This document shows, one piece after another, positions 16,413 to 24,309 of a stretch of 64,000 nucleotides of DNA (positions are counted from its first letter, which is position 1; each line of letters starts with the position of its first letter). The position numbers and the translations under genes were made by a program. Location: NCBI RefSeq assembly GCF_011300875.1, contig NZ_CP049862.1, positions 372,001-436,000 on the forward strand, read 5' to 3'. This DNA is from Sanguibacter sp. HDW7 (lineage in GTDB: Bacteria > Actinomycetota > Actinomycetes > Actinomycetales > Cellulomonadaceae). The notes under the pieces are model-generated. The model worked only from the letters and a program-made list of their open reading frames with translations, made no database searches and was not told the DNA's origin.

Positions 16413-18548
16413 TCACCCCTCCAGGTCGACCGCCCGCACCGAGAGCAGGACCGACCGGTCGGGGTGGAGCGAGGGCGCCTCGAGCCCGCGCTCGGCGAGC
16501 ATGCGGCCCGTGAGCGTGACGCCGGCCTCGAGCCACGGCGGCCGCTGGCTGTCGGGGAGCGGAGCCGTGACGGCGAACTCCTCGACCCGGTAGAGACGGT
16601 CGGGGTCGAGCCCGGGGAGCCGCATCTTCGCAGGCGGCCATGTCGTGGGGCGGTCGAGCATGACGTACTGGAACACGGCCGCGGAGCCGTCCTGTGCGAC
16701 GACACCTTCGAGGCGCACCTCGGGCTGAGTGTCGGCGTGGACGGTGACGCCGGAGTGCAGCAGCGGCCGCAGCTCCTTGTGCGTGTCGACCCAGCGTCGT
16801 GTCTGCGCGAGCTCGATGTCGCTGAGGAGCGTGAGGTCGAGCTCGATGCCGAGGTGTCCCCAGAGTGCGGTCGCGCCGCGCATCTCGAGCGGTGCGACGC
16901 GATGGGTCGTGTGTGACTCCTCGGAGCCGATGTGCATGCCCTGGAGCTCCGGCGGGAGCAGGAGCGTCGTCCAGCGCTGCATGTCGACGCGGTCGTGCGG
17001 GTCGTTGCAGTCGGAGTCCCACACGCGGTCGGTGCGCTCGAGCACTCCGAGGTCGACGCGGCCGCCGCCCGACGAGCACGACTCGATCTCGAGCCCGGGG
17101 TGGGCTGCGCGCAGCTCGTCCATCATCCGGTAGGCCTGAAGCGTCTGGCGCCGCACGCCCGGTGCGCCTGTCGGGCTGTGGCCCGCGTCCGTGAGGACCC
17201 GGTTGTGGTCCCACTTGATGTAGTCGATGCCGAGACGCTCGACGAGCGCACTGATTCGGTCCCGCACAAGCGTGTACGCCCCCTCGTGACCGAGGTCGAG
17301 GACGTGCTGGTAGCGCGACGGGAGGCCCGGGCCGTGGCCGGCGTCGAAGATCCACTCGGGGTGCTCGCGGGCGAGGTCCGAGTCGAGGTTGACCATCTCG
17401 GGCTCGAACCACAGCCCGAGCTCCATACCGAGCTCGTGGACCCGCTCCGCAAGAGGCTCGAGGCCCGACGGCAGCCTGTCGAGGTCGACGATCCAGTCGC
17501 CGAGGGACGTCGAGTCGTCCTTGCGGCCGACGAACCAGCCGTCGTCGACGACGAAACGCTCCGCGCCGAGGTTGGCCGCGCTCTGCGCGAACGCGAGGAG
17601 CTTGTCGAGGTCGAGCGAGAAGTACACGGCCTCCCACGTGTTGACGAGCACGGGCCGCGGAGAGGAAGGGTGGCTCTCGCGGGCACGCAGGAACGCGTGG
17701 AAGCGGCCCGAGAGCTCGTCGAGCCCGGCGCCCCACGAGCCGTACAGCCACGGCGAGACGAGCTCGCCGCCACGTTCGACGACGACCTCGGACGGCAGCA
17801 CGAGCTCCCCGCCGCGCAGGAGCCGCGATCCCGCCGGAGCGCGCTCGGCAGCGAGCACCTGGTTGCCGCTCCAGCCGAGGTGGACGCCCCAGACGTCGCC
17901 CGTGCGCCACCCAAAACCATCCTCGCCGGCCAGCATGACGAGGGGGGCGTCGAGGCCGGACTTGCCGCCGCGCGACTCGCGCTCCCACCGTCCCAGCGGG
18001 AACGGGTGGCGCTGCGGCTGACGCTCGAACGCCCACCTCCCCGTGAGGTCGAGGAGCTCCGTCGCGCGGTCCGGCACGGGCAGCGCGAGCTCGAGGCGGT
18101 CGACGCGGTACGCGTCGCCGTGGTTGCGCAGCGTCGCCCGTGTCCGCAGGAGCCCCGACGGTTCGAGGCGGAGCTCGAGGGACAGGCCGAGCTCGCTCGC
18201 CGTGTCCTCGGCATCGACGACGAGGACCGCAGCCTTGGTCTCCGCGTCGTCGGTGAGAGCGTGCTCGGTGACGAGGAAGAGCGGCGCCCACGCCCGGCCG
18301 TCACGCGAGCCGGCGAGTCCCGGCGCGCCGAGCCAGCCGTCGGCGACCTGCGGCAGGAGCGGCAGCGGCTGCGGGTACGTCACGGCGGAGTCGCCGATCT
18401 TCGGTCGCGTCGCGAGCTCGAGGTCCGCGAGGTGCTCGGCTGGGATCGAGCCGAGGTCTCGACCCCAGTGGAGGATCCGGGGCAGGCGGCCCTCGGTGAG
18501 CGAGACGACGACGGACGTCCCGCCGCGGCGGAGGTGGACGGTGGTCAT
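16413..18548 (-). CDS. Alpha-galactosidase, glycoside hydrolase family 36
   Basis: 711 residues, cytoplasmic (no signal peptide), ATG at 18548 with GAAGGGA upstream. The N-terminal beta-supersandwich (~1-290) is followed by the TIM barrel with YIKWDHNR (nucleophile D447), CSSGGGRVD (491-499) and WDSDCND (acid/base D513), then a C-terminal beta domain. It hydrolyses alpha-1,6-galactosides such as melibiose or raffinose. It precedes, by a few kilobases, an ABC sugar importer, GH42 galactosidase and galTK, consistent with a galactoside diet, but it has its own transcription unit. No regulator is adjacent. Confidence 0.93.
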   Translation of the reverse strand: MTTVHLRRGGTSVVVSLTEGRLPRILHWGRDLGSIPAEHLADLELATRPKIGDSAVTYPQPLPLLPQVADGWLGAPGLAGSRDGRAWAPLFLVTEHALTDDAETKAAVLVVDAEDTASELGLSLELRLEPSGLLRTRATLRNHGDAYRVDRLELALPVPDRATELLDLTGRWAFERQPQRHPFPLGRWERESRGGKSGLDAPLVMLAGEDGFGWRTGDVWGVHLGWSGNQVLAAERAPAGSRLLRGGELVLPSEVVVERGGELVSPWLYGSWGAGLDELSGRFHAFLRARESHPSSPRPVLVNTWEAVYFSLDLDKLLAFAQSAANLGAERFVVDDGWFVGRKDDSTSLGDWIVDLDRLPSGLEPLAERVHELGMELGLWFEPEMVNLDSDLAREHPEWIFDAGHGPGLPSRYQHVLDLGHEGAYTLVRDRISALVERLGIDYIKWDHNRVLTDAGHSPTGAPGVRRQTLQAYRMMDELRAAHPGLEIESCSSGGGRVDLGVLERTDRVWDSDCNDPHDRVDMQRWTTLLLPPELQGMHIGSEESHTTHRVAPLEMRGATALWGHLGIELDLTLLSDIELAQTRRWVDTHKELRPLLHSGVTVHADTQPEVRLEGVVAQDGSAAVFQYVMLDRPTTWPPAKMRLPGLDPDRLYRVEEFAVTAPLPDSQRPPWLEAGVTLTGRMLAERGLEAPSLHPDRSVLLSVRAVDLEG

Positions 18549-18674
18549 CGGTGTCCCTTCGGATCGCTCATGGCGATGGCTGCGCACAGGTGCGTTGAGG
18601 AAGGCCTATCACGGTGGCCTGGGGCGATGCGATCGCCGCGGCGTGTGCTTGAGGGAGAGTCCGGAAGAAGCGCA

Positions 18675-18708
18675 CGACCCGCCCCACCCTCAGGGGTGGG
18701 ACGGGTCG
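18675..18708 (-). terminator. Terminator downstream of the lipoprotein gene region (either strand)
   Basis: A 15-16-bp stem (CGACCCG...CGGGTCG) with one internal mismatch, 23 bp past the stop of the minus-strand lipoprotein gene. Confidence 0.65.
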
Positions 18709-18730
18709 TTCGGAGCTGTGGGCTACCGGG

Positions 18731-19327
18731 TCACTCGCCGCCGAGGACGAGCCACGCGGCGGGGCCGCCGACGGCAGCCGCCGTGTAGGCCTCGACGCGC
18801 TCGCGGGCCTCGGCGCGCGTCTTGACGGACGAGCAGCCGTCGCCGAGGTTGACGTTCGACGTCCAGACGACCTCGGGGGTGTCGAGCGTGCCGCAGGCGT
18901 CGCCGAAGTCCTCGAAGACCACGGCGACGTACTTGCCGGTGGTGCGGCCGACCTCGGTCGCGAGGGTGACCGCGGCGTCGTAGGCGCCGTCGGGGGCCTC
19001 GGTGGTCGGGACGATGATCGTCTCGGTGGTGAGGCGCGCGACGTCGGTCACGACGGCCGCGGGGAGGTCCTGGCGCGCGTTGACGCGGACCTTGGTGCCG
19101 TCGGGCAGGGCGTAGGCGTAGTCGCCCTCTGTGGCCTGGAGGCTTGTGGCCTGGGCATCGGTGAGGGTTGCGCCGACCGCGGGCGTCTGGGTTGCGCCGT
19201 CACCGACCTCGGCGTCGGCTGCGCACGCGGAGAGCGCGAGCGCAGCGGCGCCTGCGAGGAAGGTAGCAGCGAGTCGGATGCGGGTGGGACGGGTGGTCGA
19301 GTTGGTGTTTCGCACGTACTTCATCAT
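18731..19327 (-). CDS. Putative lipoprotein of unknown function
   Basis: 198 residues. A basic n-region and hydrophobic stretch (AATFLAGAAALALSAC) end in a lipobox with Cys35, so the protein should be lipid-anchored on the outer face of the membrane. The mature part (~160 residues) contains two further cysteines (in FGDACGTLD and LGDGCSSV) that could form a disulfide. Two adjacent ATGs (19327, 19324) are possible starts. The end AYTAAAVGGPAAWLVLGGE is hydrophobic. No family recognised. It is adjacent to and on the same strand as the tetR gene but 57 bp downstream of it. Confidence 0.7.
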   Translation of the reverse strand: MMKYVRNTNSTTRPTRIRLAATFLAGAAALALSACAADAEVGDGATQTPAVGATLTDAQATSLQATEGDYAYALPDGTKVRVNARQDLPAAVVTDVARLTTETIIVPTTEAPDGAYDAAVTLATEVGRTTGKYVAVVFEDFGDACGTLDTPEVVWTSNVNLGDGCSSVKTRAEARERVEAYTAAAVGGPAAWLVLGGE

Positions 19328-19384
19328 CCCAGACGACCGGCGGGTACATCCCATGAATATGTGTGCTGTGGACAACTTCCGGGG

Positions 19385-20167
19385 CTACGAGCGCCCGAGG
19401 ATCCTCTCGACGACCCGTGCGACGGCCTGAGGTCCCGCATGCGGTGACCCGGTCGCTGCTCCGAGGAGGTTCGCGGTGAGGTAGACCGACGTCACGGCGA
19501 GCGCGGTGTCGCGGTCGTGCTCGGTCGGCTCGGCCGTGTCGTCGTCGGTCCGGTATGCGGCGAGCTGCGCGGCGACGCGCTCGAGCGCGCCAGTGAGGAC
19601 GTCGGCGAGCTCGGTGCGGGACTCGGGGTGTCGCAGGGCGAAGGCCGCGAACTCGAGGGGCAGGAGGAGCTGGGGGTCCTGCTGGGCAGCCTCGCACCAC
19701 CGGGTGACGGCGTCGGGCCCCTCGGGGACGACGTCGAGGCGCGCGCCCTCGGAGGGCTCGTCGAACCAGCGTCGTGCGAGCGCGACGAAGAGGCCGTTCT
19801 TCGAGCCGAACTGCGAGTAGAGCGCGCCCTTGGTATAGCCGGCGGCCTCGGCGATGTCGCCGACGGAGGCGCCCTCGTAGCCGCGCTCCGCGACGAGCCG
19901 GGCGGCGGCGTCGAGGAGCTGCTCGCGCGTGACGGCGGCGCGGGCGCGGCGGTTCTCGGAGGCGGCCGTCTCGCGGGCGAAGGCCTGCGTCGCCTCGTTG
20001 AGACCCTGCGCCGTCTCGCGCAGGGCGACGCCGATGGCCTGCTTGGCCTGGGGCGCGACGGCGGCGACCTCCTCCTTGAGGAGGCGCGTGAGTGCCGCGG
20101 TCGCATCCTTGAGCGCGCGGGTCGCTGCGCCGAGGTCGTCGTTCCGGGGGTTCTCGTTCTCGCTCAT
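19385..20167 (-). CDS. TetR family repressor with a long N-terminal helical extension
   Basis: 260 residues. The TetR DNA-binding domain lies at ~78-125 (TREQLLDAAARLVAERGYEGASVGDIAEAAGYTKGALYSQFGSK). It is preceded by ~72 residues of alanine-rich amphipathic helix (ALKDATAALTRLLKEEV...QAIGVALRETAQGLNEATQAFARE), unusual because most TetR proteins begin with the DNA-binding domain. The C-terminal ligand domain is about 135 residues. Divergent from the ABC exporter operon, with three copies of TACCGNNCGGTA between them. It most likely represses both itself and the exporter, relieved by an exported compound. Confidence 0.9.
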   Translation of the reverse strand: MSENENPRNDDLGAATRALKDATAALTRLLKEEVAAVAPQAKQAIGVALRETAQGLNEATQAFARETAASENRRARAAVTREQLLDAAARLVAERGYEGASVGDIAEAAGYTKGALYSQFGSKNGLFVALARRWFDEPSEGARLDVVPEGPDAVTRWCEAAQQDPQLLLPLEFAAFALRHPESRTELADVLTGALERVAAQLAAYRTDDDTAEPTEHDRDTALAVTSVYLTANLLGAATGSPHAGPQAVARVVERILGRS

Positions 20168-20188
20168 GCACCGATCCTAGGCCGGATA

Positions 20189-20200
20189 TACCGATCGGTA
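20189..20200. promoter_or_regulatory. TetR operator O1
   Basis: Perfect palindrome TACCGATCGGTA, 22 bp upstream of the tetR start and upstream of the exporter -35. It probably blocks the tetR promoter. Confidence 0.7.
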
Positions 20201-20208
20201 CAACACTC

Positions 20209-20237
20209 TTGACTACCGACGGGTATCTCACTACGTT
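20209..20237 (+). promoter_or_regulatory. Promoter of the ABC exporter operon
   Basis: -35 TTGACT (20209-20214) and -10 TACGTT (20232-20237) with 17-bp spacing. Operator O2 lies inside the spacer and O3 at about +3 to +14, so bound repressor would occlude RNA polymerase. Confidence 0.6.
20214..20225. promoter_or_regulatory. TetR operator O2
   Basis: TACCGACGGGTA, one base off the perfect palindrome, located within the -35/-10 spacer of the exporter promoter. Confidence 0.6.
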
Positions 20238-20246
20238 CCTTTCACA

Positions 20247-20258
20247 TACCGAACGGTA
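20247..20258. promoter_or_regulatory. TetR operator O3
   Basis: TACCGAACGGTA, downstream of the -10. It differs from O1 only in the central dinucleotide. Confidence 0.68.
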
Positions 20259-20279
20259 CGGCTTCACGAAAGGGCAGAC

Positions 20280-21242
20280 ATGACCACCCCCGTCCTCACC
20301 GTCCGCGGGCTCCGCAAGACCTACCGCGGCCGCCGCGGCGTCACCGCCAACGACGGCATCGACCTCGACGTCGCCGCCGGCCGCGTCGTCGGCCTCCTTG
20401 GCCACAACGGCGCCGGCAAGACCACGCTCGTCAACCAGGTCCTCGGCCTCGCCCGGCCCGACGACGGCTCCGTCGTGCTCGGCGACGGCCCCGGTGCCGT
20501 CGACGCGGTCGCGCACCCCGCCCTCGCCCGTGCCAGCGCCGCCGCACAGCCCCAGGCCGCCGTCCCCATCGCCGGGCTCACGCCGCGCACCGCCATCCAG
20601 ATCGTCGGCCGCCTCCGCGGCGGACGCACCGCCGACGTCGCCGCCGCGACCGACCGCGTCATCGACGCCCTCGACCTCGGCGAGTGGGCCGACACCAAGG
20701 CCGAGAAACTCTCCGGCGGCGTCGCCCGCCTCACCGCGTTCGCCATGACCGTCGTCACCCCCGCGCCGCTCGTCATCCTCGACGAGCCCACCAACGACGT
20801 CGACCCCGTCCGCAGGCGCCTCCTGTGGGCCGAGATCCGCCGCCTCGCCGACAGTGGCGCCGGCGTCCTCCTCGTCACCCACAACGTCCGCGAGGCCGAG
20901 CGCGTCGTCGACGACCTCGTCGTCCTCGACCACGGACGCGTCGTGGCCGCCGGCACCCCCTCCGCGCTCACGTCGCACCTGCGCGGCACCCTCACGCTCG
21001 AGGCGGACCTCGCCCGCGAGGACCTCACGCCCCACCCCGCCCTCGCCGGTGTCGTCCGCACACCCGGACGCCTCGCCGCGACCCTCGCCGCGGACGACGC
21101 GACCGCCGTCGTCGACTGGGCCCACGCCGCGACCGTCGCGGGGACCCTCGAGCGCTACGCGCTCACGCCCGCCTCGCTCGAGGACGTCTACGTCGCCCTC
21201 GTCGGCGACGCCACCGCCACCACCGAGGAGGCCGCCGCATGA
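20280..21242 (+). CDS. ABC exporter ATP-binding protein
   Basis: 320 residues. Walker A GHNGAGKTT (~41-49) and Walker B LVILDEPTND are intact. The signature is LSGGVARL rather than LSGGQ(Q/R)R. A ~100-residue C-terminal extension, as in DrrA-type exporter ATPases, contains the pattern ...LAREDLTPHPALAGVV...ATAVVDWAHAA...LEDVYVALVGD. It forms a heteromeric exporter with the overlapping permease gene (ATGA). The TetR operators indicate induction by a small molecule, so a drug or toxic metabolite efflux system is the likely role. Confidence 0.88.
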   Translation: MTTPVLTVRGLRKTYRGRRGVTANDGIDLDVAAGRVVGLLGHNGAGKTTLVNQVLGLARPDDGSVVLGDGPGAVDAVAHPALARASAAAQPQAAVPIAGLTPRTAIQIVGRLRGGRTADVAAATDRVIDALDLGEWADTKAEKLSGGVARLTAFAMTVVTPAPLVILDEPTNDVDPVRRRLLWAEIRRLADSGAGVLLVTHNVREAERVVDDLVVLDHGRVVAAGTPSALTSHLRGTLTLEADLAREDLTPHPALAGVVRTPGRLAATLAADDATAVVDWAHAATVAGTLERYALTPASLEDVYVALVGDATATTEEAAA

Positions 21243-22003
21243 GCGCGCTCACCGCCCCTGCCGGACCCCGCGATCACCTGCGGACCGTCGCCCTGCTCGT
21301 CCGCTGGCAGCTCGGCCGTCAGTCGATGTACCTGCCGCTGCTCGTCGTCGTCCAGGTGCTCATGGCCGTCGCGACCGTCGTCGGCTACGGCCTGCTCGTC
21401 GGAAACCCCGAGCCCGCCGCCGCTCTCTACCTCGCGACCGGCGCCCCGACGATCACGCTCATCGTCGTCGGGCTCGTCATGACGCCCCAGTCCGTCGCGA
21501 CCTCCCGCACCGAGGGCTCGCACGACTGGATGCGGTCGCTGCCCGTGCCGCGCACGCTGTTCCTCGTCGCCGACCTCGCCCTGTGGACCGTGCTCGCGCT
21601 GCCCGGCGTCGTGCTCGGCGTCGTCGCCGGCGCGGTCCGCTTCGACGTGACGCTCGACCTCGCCTGGTGGCTGCCGCTCGCCGTCATCGTCGTCTCGATG
21701 ACGTCCGCAGCCGTCGGCTACGCGATCGCGCTCACGACGCCGCCCGCCATCGCGATGCTCCTCTCGCAGGTGCTCGTGTTCTTCGTCCTGCTGTTCTCGC
21801 CGATCTCCTTCCCGCGCGACCGCATGCCGGGGTGGCTCACGGGCGTCCACGACTGGCTGCCGATCGAACCCATGGCGCAGGCAGTGCGTGCAGGGCTCGC
21901 GAGCTCGACGTTCGACGTGCCCACGCGCAGCGTCGTGCTGCTCGTCGCATGGTGCGCGCTGTCGCTCGTCGGGGCGGGGCTCGCTCTCCGACGTCGGGTC
22001 TAG
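21239..22003 (+). CDS. ABC-2 type exporter permease
   Basis: 254 residues with six membrane segments (for example LPLLVVVQVLMAVATVVGYGLLV, ITLIVVGLVMTP, LFLVADLALWTVLALPGVVLGVVAGAV, LPLAVIVVSMTSAAVGYAIAL, AIAMLLSQVLVFFVLLFSPISF and the C-terminal helix). The PISFPRDRMPGWL loop is typical of ABC-2 permeases. Start ATG overlaps the ATPase stop by 4 nt, giving tight coupling. Pairs with the upstream ATPase as a DrrAB-like exporter. Substrate unknown. Confidence 0.87.
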   Translation: MSALTAPAGPRDHLRTVALLVRWQLGRQSMYLPLLVVVQVLMAVATVVGYGLLVGNPEPAAALYLATGAPTITLIVVGLVMTPQSVATSRTEGSHDWMRSLPVPRTLFLVADLALWTVLALPGVVLGVVAGAVRFDVTLDLAWWLPLAVIVVSMTSAAVGYAIALTTPPAIAMLLSQVLVFFVLLFSPISFPRDRMPGWLTGVHDWLPIEPMAQAVRAGLASSTFDVPTRSVVLLVAWCALSLVGAGLALRRRV

Positions 22004-22029
22004 GCACCGACGCGCGGGTCGGACGCCGA

Positions 22030-22058
22030 CGCGCGGGTCGGCGCGGCCGACCCGCGCG
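22030..22058. terminator. Bidirectional terminator between the exporter permease and lacI-type genes
   Basis: A perfect 13-bp stem CGCGCGGGTCGGC/GCCGACCCGCGCG with a GCG loop, only 3 bp from the minus-strand regulator stop. The left arm is part of a 16-bp direct repeat (22007-22022 and 22026-22041). Confidence 0.75.
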
Positions 22059-22061
22059 GTG

Positions 22062-23099
22062 TCAGGCGAGGACCGGTGCGGGCCCCGTGCTGCTGCGGAC
22101 CACGAGGTGCGTCGGCACGAGGTCCGTGCCGCCCGTCGACGTCCCGGCCCGGACCTGCGCGAGCGCGGCCGCGACGCAGCGACGTCCGACCTCGCCGAAG
22201 TCCTGGTGGATGGTCGTGAGGGGAGGCTGGAGCTGGCTCGCGAGATCGATGTCGTCGAAACCGACGACCGAGACGTCCTCGGGCACGCGGCGTCCGGCCT
22301 CGGCGAACGCGCGGAGCAGGCCCGCGGCCATCTCGTCGTTCGCGGCGAACACCGCGGTGCAGGTCGGGTCCTGGGCGAGCGTGCGGCCTGCGGCGTAGCC
22401 GGACGCGGCGGACCAGTCGCCGCGGACGAGCGTCGGCACGGGTCTGCCTGCGGACTCGAGGGCGGCGCGCCACTCGGTCGCGCGGCTCGTGGCGGCGTAC
22501 GACCCCTCGGGGCCGGCGAGGTGGTGGACGGTCGCGTGGCCGAGGTCGAGGAGGTGCTCGACGGCGGCGTGCGCGCCCGCGACCTGGTCGGTGTCGACGA
22601 CGGTGTAGCCGTCGCCGGCGTCGGAGTCGACGATGACGACGTGGACGTCGGCCGGCAGGTGGATCGCGGCGTCGTCGAGCAGGTGCGCGGACAGCAGGAG
22701 GACGACGGCGTCGACCGCGAGCTCGCCGAGGCGCCTCACGGCGGACAGGACGTCCTCGCGCGAGCGTGAACGTACGGGGACGAGGGTGATCGCGTAGTCC
22801 TCGGCCGACGCCCAGTCGGTGATCGCCTCGACCGTGCGGACGTTGCCGGTCGTCGAGAGGGTGAACAGGACGATGCCGATCGCGTGGAACTCGCCCGAGC
22901 GCAGGGCGCGGGCGGCCGCGTTGGGCCGGTAGCCGAGCTCTGCCATGGCGGCGAGGACGCGGTCGCGGGTCTCGGGCAGGACGGAGGGGTGGCCGTTGGC
23001 GACGCGTGAGACGGTCTGCGTCGAGACGCCCGCGAGGCGTGCGACGTCGCCCATGGGGACACGTCGGGCGCGGCGCTCGGTGCCGGGGCTCTCGCTCAC
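22062..23099 (-). CDS. LacI family transcriptional regulator of the galactoside operon
   Basis: 345 residues from a GTG at 23099 with GGAGG 7 nt upstream. The helix-turn-helix MGDVARLAGVSTQTVSRVANG (~16-36) and hinge NAAARALRSG are followed by a periplasmic-binding-like sugar-sensing domain ending DFGEVGRRCVAAALAQV...LVVRSSTGPAPVLA. It is divergent from the ABC importer and GH42 gene. One matching operator lies before its own start and two before the importer. It probably represses all of them until a galactoside or derived sugar binds. It may also use other carbon signals. Confidence 0.92.
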   Translation of the reverse strand: MSESPGTERRARRVPMGDVARLAGVSTQTVSRVANGHPSVLPETRDRVLAAMAELGYRPNAAARALRSGEFHAIGIVLFTLSTTGNVRTVEAITDWASAEDYAITLVPVRSRSREDVLSAVRRLGELAVDAVVLLLSAHLLDDAAIHLPADVHVVIVDSDAGDGYTVVDTDQVAGAHAAVEHLLDLGHATVHHLAGPEGSYAATSRATEWRAALESAGRPVPTLVRGDWSAASGYAAGRTLAQDPTCTAVFAANDEMAAGLLRAFAEAGRRVPEDVSVVGFDDIDLASQLQPPLTTIHQDFGEVGRRCVAAALAQVRAGTSTGGTDLVPTHLVVRSSTGPAPVLA

Positions 23100-23157
23100 G
23101 GTGGCCTCCAGTCGCTGGGTGGCGCGGGCGTTCCCGCGCACGGGGATCAGGGTAGCG

Positions 23158-23175
23158 GATGTTGACGAAAACATC
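23158..23175. promoter_or_regulatory. LacI-type operator near the regulator gene
   Basis: GATGTTGACGAAAACATC, two bases off a perfect palindrome, 58 bp upstream of the regulator start. The site would mediate autoregulation or looping to the two sites at 23282 and 23315. Confidence 0.75.
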
Positions 23176-23281
23176 CGCATGATGTCGGGGCTGAGCGAAC
23201 TGCCCTCCGGCGGTCACGATCGCGTAACGAGGGGGTTCGAGAGTTGACCCCTCGGGCGACGGGTGTCACGATCGACCCACC

Positions 23282-23299
23282 GATGTTTACGTCAACATC
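23282..23299. promoter_or_regulatory. LacI-type operator A of the importer operon
   Basis: GATGTTTACGTCAACATC, one base off the perfect palindrome. It is 33 bp, start to start, from operator B. Confidence 0.8.
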
Positions 23300-23314
23300 A
23301 GATCTGCAATGACA

Positions 23315-23332
23315 GATGTTGACGTCAACATC
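23315..23332. promoter_or_regulatory. LacI-type operator B of the importer operon
   Basis: Perfect 18-bp palindrome GATGTTGACGTCAACATC with the central CG dinucleotide expected for LacI/GalR proteins. It lies 55 bp before the first importer gene. Confidence 0.85.
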
Positions 23333-23386
23333 CGGAGCTCACGAGTTCCCGGGCGCCGCTGCCCGGACCGACAGCAAGGACTCAGG

Positions 23387-24307
23387 ATGTCGACGACGAC
23401 AGCACCACCCCGGACGCGCGCCGCTCGGCCCGCGCGACCCCGCACCAGCAGGCGCTGGGTCGGCTGGGGCTTCATGGCGCCCTTCATGGCCGTCTTCACG
23501 CTCGTCTTCCTCGCGCCCATCGGCTACGCCGTCTACCTCTCCGTCTTCCGCACCCAGCTCGTCGGCGGCACGAGCTTCGTCGGGCTCGACAACTACGTCC
23601 GCGCCTTTCAGGACCCCCGCCTGTGGGAGGCCGCAGGGCGCGTCGCGCTCTTCCTCGCGGTGCAGGTGCCGATCATGCTCGGCATCGCCCTCCTCGTCGC
23701 CCTCGCGATCGACTCCGGGCGCCTCTACGGCCGCGACATGTTCCGCATCTCGATCTTCATGCCCTACGCCGTCCCCGCCGTCGTCGCAGCCCTCATGTGG
23801 GGCTTCATGTACGGCACCCGCTTCGGCCTCGTCGGCAACATCAACGAGCTCACCGGCTGGACGCTCCCCGACCCCCTCGGGGCCGAGTGGATGCTCGCCG
23901 CGATCGGCAACATCGTCACCTGGGAGTTCGTCGGCTACAACATGCTGATCTTCTTCTCCGCGCTCCGCACGGTCCCCGCCTCGCTCTACGAGGCGGCCGA
24001 GATCGACGGCGCCGGCCCCTGGCGCGTCATCACCGCGATCAAGCTCCCCGCGATCCGCGGCGCCCTCGTCATCGCGACGATCTTCTCGATCATCGGCTCG
24101 TTCCAGCTCTTCAACGAGCCGAGCATCCTCCAGTCGCTCGCACCCAACGTCATCACGACGTACTACACGCCCAACCTCTACGCCTACTCGCTGTCGTTCT
24201 CCGGCCAGCAGTACAACTACTCCGCGACGGTCGCCATCATCATGGGCCTGCTCACCATGGCGGTCGCCTACGCGGTCCAGCTGCGCGGCATGCGCAAGGA
24301 GTCCTGA
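23387..24307 (+). CDS. ABC sugar importer permease (MalF/LacF type)
   Basis: 306 residues, ATG at 23387 preceded by a CAAGGACTCAGG ribosome region. Six membrane segments and the EAA loop EAAEIDGAGPWRVITAIKLPAI (~217-238), which contacts the ATPase. A charged, proline-rich N-terminal tail (~25 residues) precedes the first helix. Belongs to the CUT1 carbohydrate class. It is the first gene of the operon behind two LacI-type operators. No ATPase gene is in the operon, so a shared MsiK-like ATPase, as known in Streptomyces, must energise it. Confidence 0.9.
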   Translation: MSTTTAPPRTRAARPARPRTSRRWVGWGFMAPFMAVFTLVFLAPIGYAVYLSVFRTQLVGGTSFVGLDNYVRAFQDPRLWEAAGRVALFLAVQVPIMLGIALLVALAIDSGRLYGRDMFRISIFMPYAVPAVVAALMWGFMYGTRFGLVGNINELTGWTLPDPLGAEWMLAAIGNIVTWEFVGYNMLIFFSALRTVPASLYEAAEIDGAGPWRVITAIKLPAIRGALVIATIFSIIGSFQLFNEPSILQSLAPNVITTYYTPNLYAYSLSFSGQQYNYSATVAIIMGLLTMAVAYAVQLRGMRKES

Positions 24308-24309
24308 CC

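Noticed and set aside
22004-22061. 16-bp direct repeat CCGACGCGCGGGTCGG as an attachment site
   Set aside because: The copies are only 19 bp apart and form part of a terminator stem; no recombinase is present.
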